Below are positions 6,642 through 15,766 of a stretch of 43,032 nucleotides of DNA, in pieces. Source of the stretch: an uncultured Erysipelotrichaceae bacterium (lineage in GTDB: Bacteria; Bacillota_I; Bacilli_A; Erysipelotrichales; Erysipelotrichaceae); NCBI GenBank assembly GCA_902775735.1, contig CACYNH010000024.1, positions 1 through 43,032 on the forward strand. Direction: 5' to 3'. The position numbers were made by a program, and so were the translations under genes. Position 1 is the stretch's first letter; each line of letters begins with the position of its first letter. Below the pieces are notes generated by a model, which saw only the letters and a list, made by a program, of their open reading frames with translations, was not told the origin of the DNA and searched no databases.

Positions 6642-7088
6642 ATGATAGTTGTCTATACATCACCGGGATGCGCCAGCTGCCGCAAAGTCAAACAGTGGCT
6701 CCGCGACCGCGATCTCCCGTTTATCGAAAAAAACATCTTCAAAACACTCCTCAATGACCAGGAGATCAAGCACCTGCTGATGAGGTCGGAGAACGGAAGC
6801 GACGATATCATTTCCAAGCGCTCCAAAATCATCCAGGAAAGCAGGATCGATCTTGACGCCATGACCACGGATCAGCTGATCACATTCATCAAGCGCAATC
6901 CGAGTGTTCTCAAACGTCCGATCATCGTCTCTGAGAAGGGTTTTCAGGTCGGCTATGACGAAGAGGAAATCGGCATCTTCGTTCCCGCTGAACTCAGACG
7001 CATCGCCGAAAACACCTGCACCAGGGAATGTCCGAGCTACAAGACCTGTGAAAAGGTGCGTGAAAACGAGGTCTGTGATAAAAACTGA
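6642..7088 (+). CDS. Spx/ArsC family transcriptional regulator
   Basis: 148 residues with a thioredoxin-like ArsC fold. Spx binds the alpha C-terminal domain of RNA polymerase and redirects transcription under thiol stress. The N-terminal CASC (Cys10, Cys13) is the redox-switch CxxC, and RPIIVSEKGFQVGYDEEEIGIF is the Spx-type core rather than an arsenate reductase site. The C-terminal tail adds four cysteines (C-TRE-C-PSYKT-C, then a Cys three residues from the end), which is unusual for Spx. AGAGG (6632-6636) precedes the ATG by 5 bases. A longer open frame from 6411 covers the divergent T-box leader and is not coding. It is likely co-transcribed with mnmA. Confidence 0.87.
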   Translation: MIVVYTSPGCASCRKVKQWLRDRDLPFIEKNIFKTLLNDQEIKHLLMRSENGSDDIISKRSKIIQESRIDLDAMTTDQLITFIKRNPSVLKRPIIVSEKGFQVGYDEEEIGIFVPAELRRIAENTCTRECPSYKTCEKVRENEVCDKN

Positions 7089-7127
7089 GAGGTCATTATG
7101 ACTTCTTTTTTAAGTAAGGAGCAGCCA

Positions 7128-8270
7128 ATGAAAAAAGTACTTGTGGGATTATCCGGCGGCGTCGACAGCGCTGTCGCGGCATATCTTTTAAAACAGCAGG
7201 GATACGATGTCACCTGCGCTTTCATGCGCAACTGGGATTCAATGGCGAATGAGGATTTCGCCGGCAACCCGACACTCAATGACGACGTCTGCCCCCAGGA
7301 GGCGGATTACCACGACGCCCAGGCGGTCGCCGGAAAACTCGGACTGGAACTGCTGCGGATCGATTTTGTAAAAGAATACTGGGACGATGTGTTCACGTCA
7401 TTCTTAGCGGCCTACCGTGTGGGAGAAACGCCGAATCCGGATATCCTGTGCAATAAATACATCAAGTTCAACACCTTTATGAACTTTGCCCGCTCACGCG
7501 GCTTTGAGACAGTCGCCACCGGCCACTACGCAAGAACAGGTCTGGAAGGGGAAACGGCAGTATTGAAAAAAGCGCTGGATCTCAACAAAGACCAGTCCTA
7601 CTTCCTTGCCGAAATTGACCGTCATGTGCTCAAAGACGTCATTTTCCCGCTGGGAGAAATCGACAAGCCGGAAGTAAGACGGATCGCAAGGGAACTTGAT
7701 CTTTCCGTCGCCGCCAAAAAAGATTCCACCGGCATCTGCTTTATCGGCGAGCGCCATTTCCGCGAGTTCCTCAGCAACTACCTGCCGATGAAACCGGGCA
7801 AGATCATCAACATCGCCAACCATCAGACCGTGGGCACCCATAAGGGCGTCATGTATTACACAATCGGCCAGAGAAAAGGCCTCGATATCGGCGGCATCGG
7901 TCCGTTCTATGTCTGCGGCAAGGATGTGGAGAAAAACGAACTCTACGTCACCGACGAACAGCATCAGGACTGGCTTTACTCCGACGCCTGCATCATTGAG
8001 GGTTACAACACCATGGCCGACCGTGAGTATCCGCTGACATGCTGCGCAAAGTTCCGCTACCGTCAGCCGGATCAGCCGGTCACAGTCAGACCGCTGGATG
8101 AAAACCGCATGGAAGTCCGCTTCCTTGCCCCGGTCAGATCGGTCACCGCAGGCCAGGAGGCTGTCATCTATGACGGCGATACCCTGATCGGCGGCGGCAG
8201 GATTGCGGCAATCTTCAAAGAAGGCGAAGACCTCATGACAAAAGTCCGTCAGGAAGGATCCGCGCGGTGA
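7128..8270 (+). CDS. mnmA: tRNA-uridine 2-sulfurtransferase MnmA
   Basis: 380 residues. It thiolates the wobble U34 of tRNA-Glu, -Gln and -Lys, using an adenylated intermediate and sulfur from a cysteine desulfurase. The PP-loop LSGGVDSAVAAYLL is at the N-terminus. The catalytic cysteines are about Cys108 (NPDILCNKY) and Cys204 (STGICFIGER). GQRKGLDIGGIGPFYV marks the C-terminal beta domains. TAAGGAG (7115-7121) precedes the chosen ATG by 6 bases; an in-frame ATG at 7098 also has GAGAGG before it but would add ten residues not usual in the family. The gene overlaps the following CPBP gene by 4 bases. Confidence 0.95.
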   Translation: MKKVLVGLSGGVDSAVAAYLLKQQGYDVTCAFMRNWDSMANEDFAGNPTLNDDVCPQEADYHDAQAVAGKLGLELLRIDFVKEYWDDVFTSFLAAYRVGETPNPDILCNKYIKFNTFMNFARSRGFETVATGHYARTGLEGETAVLKKALDLNKDQSYFLAEIDRHVLKDVIFPLGEIDKPEVRRIARELDLSVAAKKDSTGICFIGERHFREFLSNYLPMKPGKIINIANHQTVGTHKGVMYYTIGQRKGLDIGGIGPFYVCGKDVEKNELYVTDEQHQDWLYSDACIIEGYNTMADREYPLTCCAKFRYRQPDQPVTVRPLDENRMEVRFLAPVRSVTAGQEAVIYDGDTLIGGGRIAAIFKEGEDLMTKVRQEGSAR

Positions 8271-8914
8271 ATCAGAAGAAACAGATCTTGATCGTGATTC
8301 TGTATCTGATCATCTTCCGTTTCATGTTTCTGCATCTTTTCTTCCCGCTGGCGGAGAACGCTTTCTCACAAGCTGCCTTCTCTGCTTTCCGCCTCACATG
8401 CGTGCTGATCTTCTGCATCGTGCTGTGCACTCTTTCATGGCGGACACTGTATCACAGCTATGTCAGCGTTTCCCAAAACCCGCCCAGAGACTGCAGAAAG
8501 ACGGTAATCTGTCTTTTTGCCATGATCACTGTTCAGTTATGCGGCGCATCCCTGCGTACAATGATTCACAGTGAAGCGGGTTTAAACGCGGTGTTCAATG
8601 TTTCTTTGTTTCGGAACGATCCGTTCGGGACGGTATTCCTGGCGGCTGTCTTCATGCCGGTCATTGAAGAGCTGGTTTTCCGCCATTCACTGTATGAACT
8701 GCTTCAGAGAACACTGTCTCAAAAAACAGCTGTAATCTCAGTTTCTGTCCTCTTCGCTCTTCTTCACACAATTCCTGTTTCCATGGGGACATGCATTGTT
8801 TTCTGTGTCTATATTCTCTGCGGCATCTTTCTGCAGACACTGTATCTTCATACTTCACTTCTTCCCTGCGTGCTTGTTCACGCGGTGTACAATCTTCTTG
8901 CGTTGCTTATTTAG
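8267..8914 (+). CDS. CPBP family intramembrane metalloprotease
   Basis: 215 residues from a GTG start with AAGGA 8 bases upstream. Hydrophobic segments run through the whole protein. The ABI/CPBP (CAAX protease-like) motifs are present in order in the C-terminal half: VIEELVFRHSLYELL (motif EExxxR), then FALLHTIPVSMG with its His, then HAVYNLLALL with the final His. These residues bind the zinc or glutamate-activated water in the membrane. Substrates are unknown; relatives process prenylated proteins or peptides or confer bacteriocin immunity. It sits between mnmA and recD2, where Bacillus has a TPR protein, so it may be a lineage-specific insertion into the block. Confidence 0.88.
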   Translation: MNQKKQILIVILYLIIFRFMFLHLFFPLAENAFSQAAFSAFRLTCVLIFCIVLCTLSWRTLYHSYVSVSQNPPRDCRKTVICLFAMITVQLCGASLRTMIHSEAGLNAVFNVSLFRNDPFGTVFLAAVFMPVIEELVFRHSLYELLQRTLSQKTAVISVSVLFALLHTIPVSMGTCIVFCVYILCGIFLQTLYLHTSLLPCVLVHAVYNLLALLI

Positions 8915-8917
8915 CTT

Positions 8918-11125
8918 ATGGATGAAAACACGATCAGGATCAGCGGCAAATTCACCTATATTCTCTTCCGCTCTGAAGAGACTTTTTATACTGTCGGCAA
9001 GTTCAAGGTCAATGATGAAAGAGAACGCCACATCACCGTGACCGCCACCATGAGCGAAGTCAGAACTGATGTGCTTTATACCCTGAGCGGCCGTTATGTC
9101 GAGCATCCAAGGTATGGCATGCAGTTTGCTGCGGAGACCTATGAAATCCCGCTGCCTTCGGAACGGGAAGGAATCGTCCGCTATCTTTCCGGCATCCAGT
9201 TTGCCGGCATCGGCAAAAAGACGGCGGAAAAGATTGCCGACGCCCTGGGCGAGGACTGTCTGAAAATGCTGAGGGAGGATGTTTCAGTCATCCGCCAGGT
9301 GCCCGGCATCAGTGAAAAGCAGGCCGCGGCCATTGAAGAGGGAATGAAGAAAGAGGATAACGGACTGGAGGAACTGGTGCGTTTCCTCAACATCCATGGC
9401 GTCGGCATCCGGAATCTGGTCAGGCTCAATAAGGCCTATGGCAAAAACGCTCTGGAAAAGATCCAGGAGAATCCTTACCGTGTTGTCGAGGAGGTCGACG
9501 GTTTCGGCTTTGCGACAGCCGATAAGATCGGGATGAACCTGGGCATCGCGATGGATGATGAGCGCCGTCTTTACGCGCTGCTTGTTTCAAGCGCGATGGA
9601 ACTGTGCATGCAGAAGGGAAACAGCTATTGCCGCTATGAATCCCTGGCCGCTTATTTTGCGAAGAAGGCAAGGGGACTTTCCTATGATTTTGATGATCTG
9701 CTGTCTGTGGCAAGAATGAACACGGCCCTGATCATTGAAGATAACCGCATCTATCCCGCCACCCAGCATGAAGCCGAGCGGGGCATTGCCCGCTTTCTTT
9801 CCGGTTTTCCCTACAAGCAGAGCGAACCGGTTGAAAAAGACCTGCTGGATGAATATCTTGACCATCTTGAGGATGAGCTTGAGATTGTCTATGACCCGAT
9901 CCAGAGAAAGGCGATTGAAGAACTCTTCGATCATCCTTTACTGATCATGACCGGCGGACCGGGAACCGGCAAAACAACGGTGGTAAGAGCCATGGCAGCT
10001 CTTTATTCCCGCCTGTATCCTTCTTCGGTTGTCATGTGCGCCGCCCCGACCGGCAGAGCCGCTAAGCGCTTAAGCGAACTGACGCAGACCGACGCGGCGA
10101 CAATCCACTCGATCCTGAAATGGGATCTTGAAACAAACACGTTCGGCCGCAATGACGAGGAGCCGGTCAACGCCGATCTTTTGATCATCGATGAGTTTTC
10201 GATGGTCGACGGCTGGCTGTTCTACAATCTGCTCAAAGCCTGCGTCAATGTCAGAAAGATCTGCATCATCGGCGATGAAAACCAGCTTCCATCCGTCGGA
10301 CCTGGCTGTGTGCTGCGCGATCTGATCGCATCGGAATGTTTCCCGCTTGTCCGTCTTGAGCACATCTACCGCCAGGAGGAGGGCAGCGGCGTCATCGCGC
10401 TGGCCCATGACATCAATAACGGCAGCCTGCAGGAATCCTACCAGGACGTCGGTTTCTTCCCATGCCGCAGGGAGGCGATCCGCCCGGGCATCTTAAGCAT
10501 TGTCGAGGATGCACTGAACAAAGGCTACACGCTCGATGACATCCAGGTGCTCTCTCCCATGTACAGCGGGGCTGCCGGCATCGACATGCTCAATAACGCC
10601 CTGCAGTCGAGCTTCAATCCGCCTGACGGCTTCAAACAGGAAGTGCGTGTGGGCTATACGACTTTCCGGGAAGGGGACAAGATCCTGCAGCTCAAAAACC
10701 AGCCGGACGACGATGTCTTCAACGGCGATATCGGAACGCTTGTCGAAATCATCGACGCAAGACATTCCGAAAGCCGCAAGACCACCCTGATCTGCGACTT
10801 CCAGGGCATCTATGTTGAATACAACCAGGACAACTGGAACAACATCGCTCTTGCCTACTGCATTTCCGTTCATAAATCGCAGGGTTCTGAATATCCGATT
10901 GTGATCATGCCGATGACATACCAGATGAGCATCATGCTGCAGAGAAGGCTGATCTATACCGGCGTCACAAGAGCCAGAAAAGCGATCATTGTTTTAGGTG
11001 AACTGGGCGCATTTAAAAAGGGATGTGAAGTGCTGGAAACCTCACCCCGTGAAACAACGCTCAAAGACCGTCTTCTGATGTACATGAAACCGGAGGGATA
11101 TGATGGAACCGATGGATTTGCTTGA
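8918..11125 (+). CDS. recD2: RecD2-type ATP-dependent DNA helicase
   Basis: 735 residues, the usual RecD2 size. It is a 5'-3' superfamily 1B helicase linked to DNA repair in organisms where it is not part of RecBCD. The N-terminal OB-like region is followed by helix-hairpin-helix motifs (GIGKKTAEKIADALGED and VPGISEKQAAAIEEG). Then comes Walker A at about 346-354 (GGPGTGKTT), motif II LLIIDEFSMVDGWL, GDENQLPSVGPG and, near the C-terminus, SVHKSQGSEYP and YTGVTRARK. The gene starts 4 bases after the CPBP stop and its end overlaps the next gene, so it is part of the mnmA operon. Confidence 0.96.
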   Translation: MDENTIRISGKFTYILFRSEETFYTVGKFKVNDERERHITVTATMSEVRTDVLYTLSGRYVEHPRYGMQFAAETYEIPLPSEREGIVRYLSGIQFAGIGKKTAEKIADALGEDCLKMLREDVSVIRQVPGISEKQAAAIEEGMKKEDNGLEELVRFLNIHGVGIRNLVRLNKAYGKNALEKIQENPYRVVEEVDGFGFATADKIGMNLGIAMDDERRLYALLVSSAMELCMQKGNSYCRYESLAAYFAKKARGLSYDFDDLLSVARMNTALIIEDNRIYPATQHEAERGIARFLSGFPYKQSEPVEKDLLDEYLDHLEDELEIVYDPIQRKAIEELFDHPLLIMTGGPGTGKTTVVRAMAALYSRLYPSSVVMCAAPTGRAAKRLSELTQTDAATIHSILKWDLETNTFGRNDEEPVNADLLIIDEFSMVDGWLFYNLLKACVNVRKICIIGDENQLPSVGPGCVLRDLIASECFPLVRLEHIYRQEEGSGVIALAHDINNGSLQESYQDVGFFPCRREAIRPGILSIVEDALNKGYTLDDIQVLSPMYSGAAGIDMLNNALQSSFNPPDGFKQEVRVGYTTFREGDKILQLKNQPDDDVFNGDIGTLVEIIDARHSESRKTTLICDFQGIYVEYNQDNWNNIALAYCISVHKSQGSEYPIVIMPMTYQMSIMLQRRLIYTGVTRARKAIIVLGELGAFKKGCEVLETSPRETTLKDRLLMYMKPEGYDGTDGFA

Positions 11126-11678
11126 GATACTCAAAGTCTCATCCCGCTTAAAAACAACCATGCGCCATTGCTGGACGATGGAAGGAAGGCAGGAGAGCGT
11201 CGCCGATCATTCCTGGCGGACCGCTTTGATGGCGATGCTGCTGAAAGGTGAGGAGGAATTCAGAGAATATGACATGGACAAGGTCATGGAAATGTGTCTG
11301 ATCCATGATCTTGGCGAAGCCTTCACCGGCGATATTCCGACCTTCTTAAAAAAGAAGAGCGATGAGGCAGGGGAGGAAAAGATCTTCGATGAATGGGTGG
11401 CTTCCTTTCCCAAAGCGCAGAGGGAACACTGGCAGGCGCTGCTGGAGGAAATGAACGGCCTTAAAACCGATGAGGCGAAAATCTACAAGTGCCTTGACAA
11501 GCTGGAGGCATTAATCTCGCATAATGAATCCGACATCAGCACATGGCTGCAACTGGAATATGACCTGCAGTTTGCCTATGGCAAGGAAAACATGAAGGAC
11601 TTTCCGTATTTCGTGAAATTCCGCGAAGCCGTCGACGCCTGGACACAGGAAAAAATTGATACCGAAAAACCGCAGTGA
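11103..11678 (+). CDS. HD-domain hydrolase of the YfbR/HDDC2 type
   Basis: 191 residues. The HD signature is complete: SVADHSWRTALMAMLL, CLIHDLGEAFTGDIPTF with the HD pair, and a downstream metal-binding Asp in KCLDKLEALISHNESD. Family members are 5'-deoxynucleotidases or related phosphohydrolases in nucleotide salvage. GGAGGG (11092-11097) lies 5 bases before the ATG at 11103; the ATG at 11100 is too close. It overlaps the end of recD2 by 23 bases in a different frame. Confidence 0.88.
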   Translation: MEPMDLLEILKVSSRLKTTMRHCWTMEGRQESVADHSWRTALMAMLLKGEEEFREYDMDKVMEMCLIHDLGEAFTGDIPTFLKKKSDEAGEEKIFDEWVASFPKAQREHWQALLEEMNGLKTDEAKIYKCLDKLEALISHNESDISTWLQLEYDLQFAYGKENMKDFPYFVKFREAVDAWTQEKIDTEKPQ

Positions 11679-11726
11679 ACCATCTTCGGCAAATGTTCAA
11701 TTTTGCTTTCAAACGAAAGTGATTTG

Positions 11727-11735
11727 TGCTAACAT
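11727..11735 (+). promoter_or_regulatory. Extended -10 promoter of the alaS leader
   Basis: TGC followed by TAACAT (11730-11735) fits an extended -10 element. A -35 candidate TTTCAA (11708-11713) is weak at 16-base spacing. It lies 50 bases after the stop of the HD gene and immediately before the T-box leader. Confidence 0.55.
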
Positions 11736-11741
11736 AGCTTA

Positions 11742-11965
11742 GGAAATCGAAGACGGAGTATAAGTAGTGCCTCAAAGTGCCTTCAAGAGAGCAGGCGGCC
11801 GGTGCAAGCCTGTGACACATTCCGGTATGAAGCTCACTCCCGAGTGCGCCCAATCAGCGCCGTCAGCCGCGTTAAGGCTTCAAATTAAGGTGCGTCCGTG
11901 ATAAGCGGGCGAACCAGGATGGTACCGCGTGACATACGTTCCTGGATGATTCAGGAACGTTTTTA
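11742..11965 (+). promoter_or_regulatory. T-box riboswitch controlling alaS
   Basis: The T-box core GGATGGTACCGCG is at 11917-11929. It is followed by a strong terminator hairpin ACGTTCCTG (11936-11944) / CAGGAACGT (11952-11960) and a T run. The upstream Stem I region contains GAAGCT in GGTATGAAGCTCACTCC, giving a GCT alanine specifier codon at 11832-11834. This makes alaS expression respond to uncharged tRNA-Ala. Confidence 0.95.
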
Positions 11966-11982
11966 ATTTTCAAGGAGGACAC

Positions 11983-14622
11983 ATGTCAGAAAAACAGCTT
12001 ACCGGAAATCAGATCAGACAGATGTTTCTTGATTTCTTCAAAACCAAAGGCTGCATGGTTGAACCGGGCGCCAGCCTGATTCCCCATGATGATCCCACTC
12101 TGTTATGGATCAACGCCGGCGTTTCCGCTCTGAAGAAGTATTTCGACGGAACCGAAAAGCCCGCCAGCAACCGTATCTGCAACGCCCAGAAGTCAATCCG
12201 CACAAACGACATCGAGAATGTCGGCAAGACTGCACGCCACCACACATTCTTTGAAATGCTGGGCAACTTCTCAATCGGCGACTACTTCAAGCAGGAAGCC
12301 ATTCCCTGGGCATGGGAATTCCTCACAAGCCCGGAATGGATCGGCTTTGACGTCAATAAAATGTATGTCACCGTCTACCCCGATGATCAGGAAGCCTATG
12401 ACCTCTGGGTCAAGGTCGGCATGATTCCTTCCCACATCAGAAAGACTTATGACAACTTCTGGGAAATCGGACGCGGCCCGGGCGGACCGGATACCGAACT
12501 CTACTATGACAGAGGTCCGGAATATGATCCGGAAGGACTTGGCGAAAAGCTCTTCTTCGAGGACATCGAAAACGACCGCTACATCGAAGTCTGGAACATC
12601 GTCTTCTCCCAGTTTGACTGCAGACCCGGCGAAGTCGACCGCAGTGAATACAAGGAACTGCCGCAGAAGAACATCGATACCGGCATGGGTCTGGAAAGAC
12701 TGGTCTGCCTTGTGCAGGGCGGCGAGACAAACTTCGACACCGATCTCTTCCTGCCGGTGATTCACGCGACTGAAAAACTGGCAAAGCATCCTTACAGTGA
12801 CAGAGAATACAAGATGGCCTACAGAGTCATCGCCGACCATATCAGAACCGTCACATTCGCGATCGCCGACGGCGCCAACTTCTCCAACAGCGGCCGCGGC
12901 TATGTCTTAAGAAGAGTCCTGCGAAGAGCGGTCCGCTATGGAATCAAGCTCGGCATTGAGGGCGCCTTCATGTACACACTCGTCAAGGTTGTCGCTTACA
13001 TGATGAACGACTACTATCCTTACCTTGAGGAGAAGGTCGACTACGTTGCACGTCTTGTCAAGAATGAGGAAGAAGCATTCCATAAGACACTGGCCAACGG
13101 TGAAAACCTGCTCAACGATGAGCTCAGAAACCATGCAGACACAAAGGTTCTGCCCGGCGAAGTGGTCTTCAGACTGTATGACACCTATGGCTTCCCGAAG
13201 GAACTGACAGCGGAAATCGCCGAAGACGCCGGATACACAGTCGATACCGAAGGCTTCGACAGGGAAATGGCCGAGCAGAAGAGAAGGGCAAGAGAGGCAA
13301 GAGGCGACCAGCAGTCCATGCACGCCCAGTCCAAGGACCTGATGGACTTCACTGACGAGTCTGTCTTCACCGGCTATACAGACAATTCCTGCAAAGCAAA
13401 GGTCATCGGCCTCTTCAAGGACGGCGTCAGGGTTGATGAACTCACTGACGAAGGCGATGTCATCCTCAGTGAGACATGCTTCTACGCTGAATCAGGCGGC
13501 CAGTGCGCCGATACCGGCAGACTCTGGAATGACACATTCTCCGCCGATGTCACCGATGTGCAGAAAGCGCCGCACAAGCAGCCGCTCCACCACATCGAAA
13601 ATATCGATGGCGTTCTCAGGGAAGGCGAGGAAATCAGCGGTGCCTTTGATGAAGCCGCAAGAAACCTGACAAGAGCCAACCACAGCTCCCTGCACCTGCT
13701 GCAGGCTGCCCTCAAGAAGGTTCTTGGCGACCATGTCGCCCAGGCCGGCTCCTACAACGGACCTGAATACGGCCGCTTCGACTTCACCCATTTCGAAAAG
13801 CCGACTGACGAACAGCTTAAGGAAGTGGAGCGCCTGGTCAACGAAAAGATCAACGAAGACCTGCCTGTCACAACCGAGGTTCTCGACATCGAAGCCGCCA
13901 AGGCTACAGGGGCGACAGCGCTGTTTGATGAAAAATACGGAGACTCCGTAAGAGTTGTCTCTATGGGCGATTTCTCCAAGGAATTCTGCGGCGGCACACA
14001 CGTCAGAAACACAGGCGACCTTGGTTCCTTCAAGATCATCTCCGAAGAATCAATCGGCTCTGGCATCCGCAGAATCACCTCCATCACCAAGATGAAGGCC
14101 TATGAGGAATTCAGGAAGGAAGAGGAATATCTCTATGAAGCAGCGTCACTGCTCAAGATGCAGAACTACAACGGCTTCAAGGAAAAGCTCGCGGCCCTGA
14201 TTGAGGAAAACAACTCTCTCAAGAAGGAAATCGCGGCCCAGAACGAAAAGGCGATGAAGATGGAAGCTGAGGCAAGAGCCTCCCAGGCTGAATCCATCAG
14301 CGGCCTCAGCGTTCTGATCCTGAAACTGAAGGACCAGGACACCGGTTCCCTCAAGGCATATGCCGAAACACTGCGCAACCGCATGCAGGACGGCTTTGTC
14401 TTCATCTCCAATGAGACAAATGGCAAAGTCACATTCGTCTGCGCTTCCTCCAAGGCGGCGATCGCCAAAGGACTTAAAGCAGGCGATGTCGTCAAGGCTG
14501 CGGCACAGCTGGCCGGAGGCAACGGCGGCGGACGTCCTGACATGGCCCAGGCCGGCGGCAAGGACACATCGAAGATCGATGAAGCTCTTGCGGCAGTCAG
14601 GGAAAAGGTAACAGCGGCTTAA
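11983..14622 (+). CDS. alaS: Alanine-tRNA ligase
   Basis: 879 residues, full length. It is a class II synthetase with an N-terminal aminoacylation domain (NAGVSALKKYFDG, GRGPGGPDTELYYD, GMGLERLV). An editing domain follows, with the zinc-binding HSSLH (about 566-570) and CGGTH (about 668-672), and then a coiled linker and a Gly-rich C-Ala domain (AGGNGGGRPDMAQAGG). AAGGAGG precedes the ATG by a few bases. Codon choice is strongly biased, as expected for an abundant protein. It ends in a terminator, so the T-box controls this gene alone. Confidence 0.98.
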   Translation: MSEKQLTGNQIRQMFLDFFKTKGCMVEPGASLIPHDDPTLLWINAGVSALKKYFDGTEKPASNRICNAQKSIRTNDIENVGKTARHHTFFEMLGNFSIGDYFKQEAIPWAWEFLTSPEWIGFDVNKMYVTVYPDDQEAYDLWVKVGMIPSHIRKTYDNFWEIGRGPGGPDTELYYDRGPEYDPEGLGEKLFFEDIENDRYIEVWNIVFSQFDCRPGEVDRSEYKELPQKNIDTGMGLERLVCLVQGGETNFDTDLFLPVIHATEKLAKHPYSDREYKMAYRVIADHIRTVTFAIADGANFSNSGRGYVLRRVLRRAVRYGIKLGIEGAFMYTLVKVVAYMMNDYYPYLEEKVDYVARLVKNEEEAFHKTLANGENLLNDELRNHADTKVLPGEVVFRLYDTYGFPKELTAEIAEDAGYTVDTEGFDREMAEQKRRAREARGDQQSMHAQSKDLMDFTDESVFTGYTDNSCKAKVIGLFKDGVRVDELTDEGDVILSETCFYAESGGQCADTGRLWNDTFSADVTDVQKAPHKQPLHHIENIDGVLREGEEISGAFDEAARNLTRANHSSLHLLQAALKKVLGDHVAQAGSYNGPEYGRFDFTHFEKPTDEQLKEVERLVNEKINEDLPVTTEVLDIEAAKATGATALFDEKYGDSVRVVSMGDFSKEFCGGTHVRNTGDLGSFKIISEESIGSGIRRITSITKMKAYEEFRKEEEYLYEAASLLKMQNYNGFKEKLAALIEENNSLKKEIAAQNEKAMKMEAEARASQAESISGLSVLILKLKDQDTGSLKAYAETLRNRMQDGFVFISNETNGKVTFVCASSKAAIAKGLKAGDVVKAAAQLAGGNGGGRPDMAQAGGKDTSKIDEALAAVREKVTAA

Positions 14623-14635
14623 TACACAATGACAT

Positions 14636-14664
14636 GAACCATGGGCAATGCCTGTGGTTCTTTT
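14636..14664 (+). terminator. Terminator of alaS
   Basis: An 11-bp stem with two wobble pairs (GAACCATGGGC at 14636-14646 with GCCTGTGGTTC at 14650-14660) and an AAT loop, followed by TTTT. Confidence 0.88.
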
Positions 14665-14726
14665 CCTTTGTTCATAACTGAACAGATTGTGAAAAATGAG
14701 TAAAATTCTTCTCCCGTTTGTGTACT

Positions 14727-14755
14727 TTGAACGCTTTTTATCTTAGAATGATAAT
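14727..14755 (+). promoter_or_regulatory. Promoter of the ireB-ruvX operon
   Basis: TTGAAC (14727-14732) and GATAAT (14750-14755) with 17 bases between them. GGAGGG and the ireB ATG follow within 20 bases. Confidence 0.7.
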
Positions 14756-14773
14756 CAGAACGGAGGGACTATT

Positions 14774-15043
14774 ATGAACGACAGAAATTATGATATCGGT
14801 GAAACTGTCAGCTTCAACGCAGAGGAAATCCGTCGTGAAAATATACGTGAGGTACTCAGGCATGTTGAAACGGCTCTGAATGAAAGAGGCTACAACGCCA
14901 TCAACCAGCTGGCCGGCTACCTGATCTCCAATGACCCGGCGTATATTTCCAGCCATAACAATGCCCGCAGCATTATCCAGTCAGTGGAGCGCCACGAGAT
15001 CATCGAAGAACTGGTAAGATTCTATCTGGAAGGTCAGAAATAA
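14774..15043 (+). CDS. ireB: IreB family regulatory phosphoprotein (UPF0297)
   Basis: 89 residues. The family signature is present: EVLRHVETALNERGYNAINQ, then LAGYLISNDPAYISSHNNAR and ERHEIIEELVRFYLEG. In Enterococcus the homologue is a substrate of the PASTA Ser/Thr kinase IreK and affects cephalosporin tolerance through central metabolism. Thr/Ser phospho-acceptors near the N-terminus are not obvious here (a Ser and a Thr at about residues 11-13). The gene abuts ruvX directly (stop and ATG adjacent), the same pairing as in Bacillus (yrzL-yrrK). Confidence 0.92.
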   Translation: MNDRNYDIGETVSFNAEEIRRENIREVLRHVETALNERGYNAINQLAGYLISNDPAYISSHNNARSIIQSVERHEIIEELVRFYLEGQK

Positions 15044-15463
15044 ATGACGCGTTACCTGGGACTCGATCTCGGCAGCGTGACCTGCGGTGTCAGTGAAAGT
15101 GACACCGGTTTTATTGCGAGTACAGTTGAAACGATCCGTTTCAAACCCGAGGATTACAACACGGCGATGGACCGGGTACTTGAAATCGTTGAAAAGAAGA
15201 AGCCGGACCTGATTGTGATCGGTTATCCGCTTATGCTCAATGACGATGAAGGACCTAAGGCGCAGTTATGCCGTGAGTTCGGCGAAGTGCTTGAGCAGGA
15301 AAGCGGCGTGAAGGTGGTGCTCCAGGATGAGCGCTTCACTACAGCCGAATCCGAAAGCATTCTTCTGGAAGCCGATCTTTCCCGCAAAAAAAGAAAGAAA
15401 AAGATTGACCAGATGGCGGCGGTCGCGATCCTGCAGCGCTATCTGGATTCACACCAGCAGTAA
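15044..15463 (+). CDS. ruvX: RuvX/YqgF Holliday junction resolvase-like nuclease
   Basis: 139 residues with an RNase H-like fold. Motifs in order: YLGLDLGSVTCGVSESD with the first catalytic Asp, LIVIGYPLMLNDDEGP, VVLQDERFTTAESES with the DER motif and IDQMAAVAILQRYLD at the C-terminus. The family is called a Holliday junction resolvase, although its Escherichia coli member acts in 16S rRNA 5' processing. It follows ireB with no gap. Confidence 0.93.
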   Translation: MTRYLGLDLGSVTCGVSESDTGFIASTVETIRFKPEDYNTAMDRVLEIVEKKKPDLIVIGYPLMLNDDEGPKAQLCREFGEVLEQESGVKVVLQDERFTTAESESILLEADLSRKKRKKKIDQMAAVAILQRYLDSHQQ

Positions 15464-15488
15464 AAAAGGCGCTTTTTCAGTGCCTTTT
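15464..15488 (+). terminator. Weak terminator or attenuator between ruvX and the DUF1292 gene
   Basis: AAAAGGC (15464-15470) and GCCTTTT (15482-15488) can pair around an 11-base loop with a following TGTTT. It overlaps the ruvX stop region. The operon clearly continues in order with its relatives, so this is probably only partial termination. Confidence 0.5.
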
Positions 15489-15505
15489 GTTTGAGAGGAA
15501 TAACC

Positions 15506-15766
15506 ATGCTTGATTCAAAACACATGATCGTCGTCAATGAAGACGGCCAGGAAACAGAAGTTGACATTCTTCTGACATTCGACAGCCCGGACGGGACAAA
15601 AAAGTTTGTGCTCATCTCCGATCCGAAGGATCCTGAAGAAAATGTCTATGCCTTCCTTTACAACGATGAGGGCGGAATGGAGGAAGTCACCGATCCCGAT
15701 GACTTTAAAATGTGCCAGGAAGTCCTGAGCGCGTTCATGGATGAGGAAGATGCCGATGAGGCGTGA
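15506..15766 (+). CDS. DUF1292 family protein (YrzB-like)
   Basis: 86 residues, very acidic. It shows the DUF1292 pattern: VVNEDGQETEVDILLTFD, KKFVLISDP, NVYAFLYNDEGGMEEVTDPDDF. The function is unknown. GAGAGGAA (15493-15500) sets the ATG at 15506; the frame extends upstream but without a better start. It is conserved between ruvX and mltG in many Bacillota. Its 3' end overlaps mltG if the upstream mltG start is used. Confidence 0.85.
   Translation: MLDSKHMIVVNEDGQETEVDILLTFDSPDGTKKFVLISDPKDPEENVYAFLYNDEGGMEEVTDPDDFKMCQEVLSAFMDEEDADEA

Noticed and set aside
12271..12840. 189-codon antisense frame over alaS
   Set aside because: Shadow of the highly biased alaS frame.
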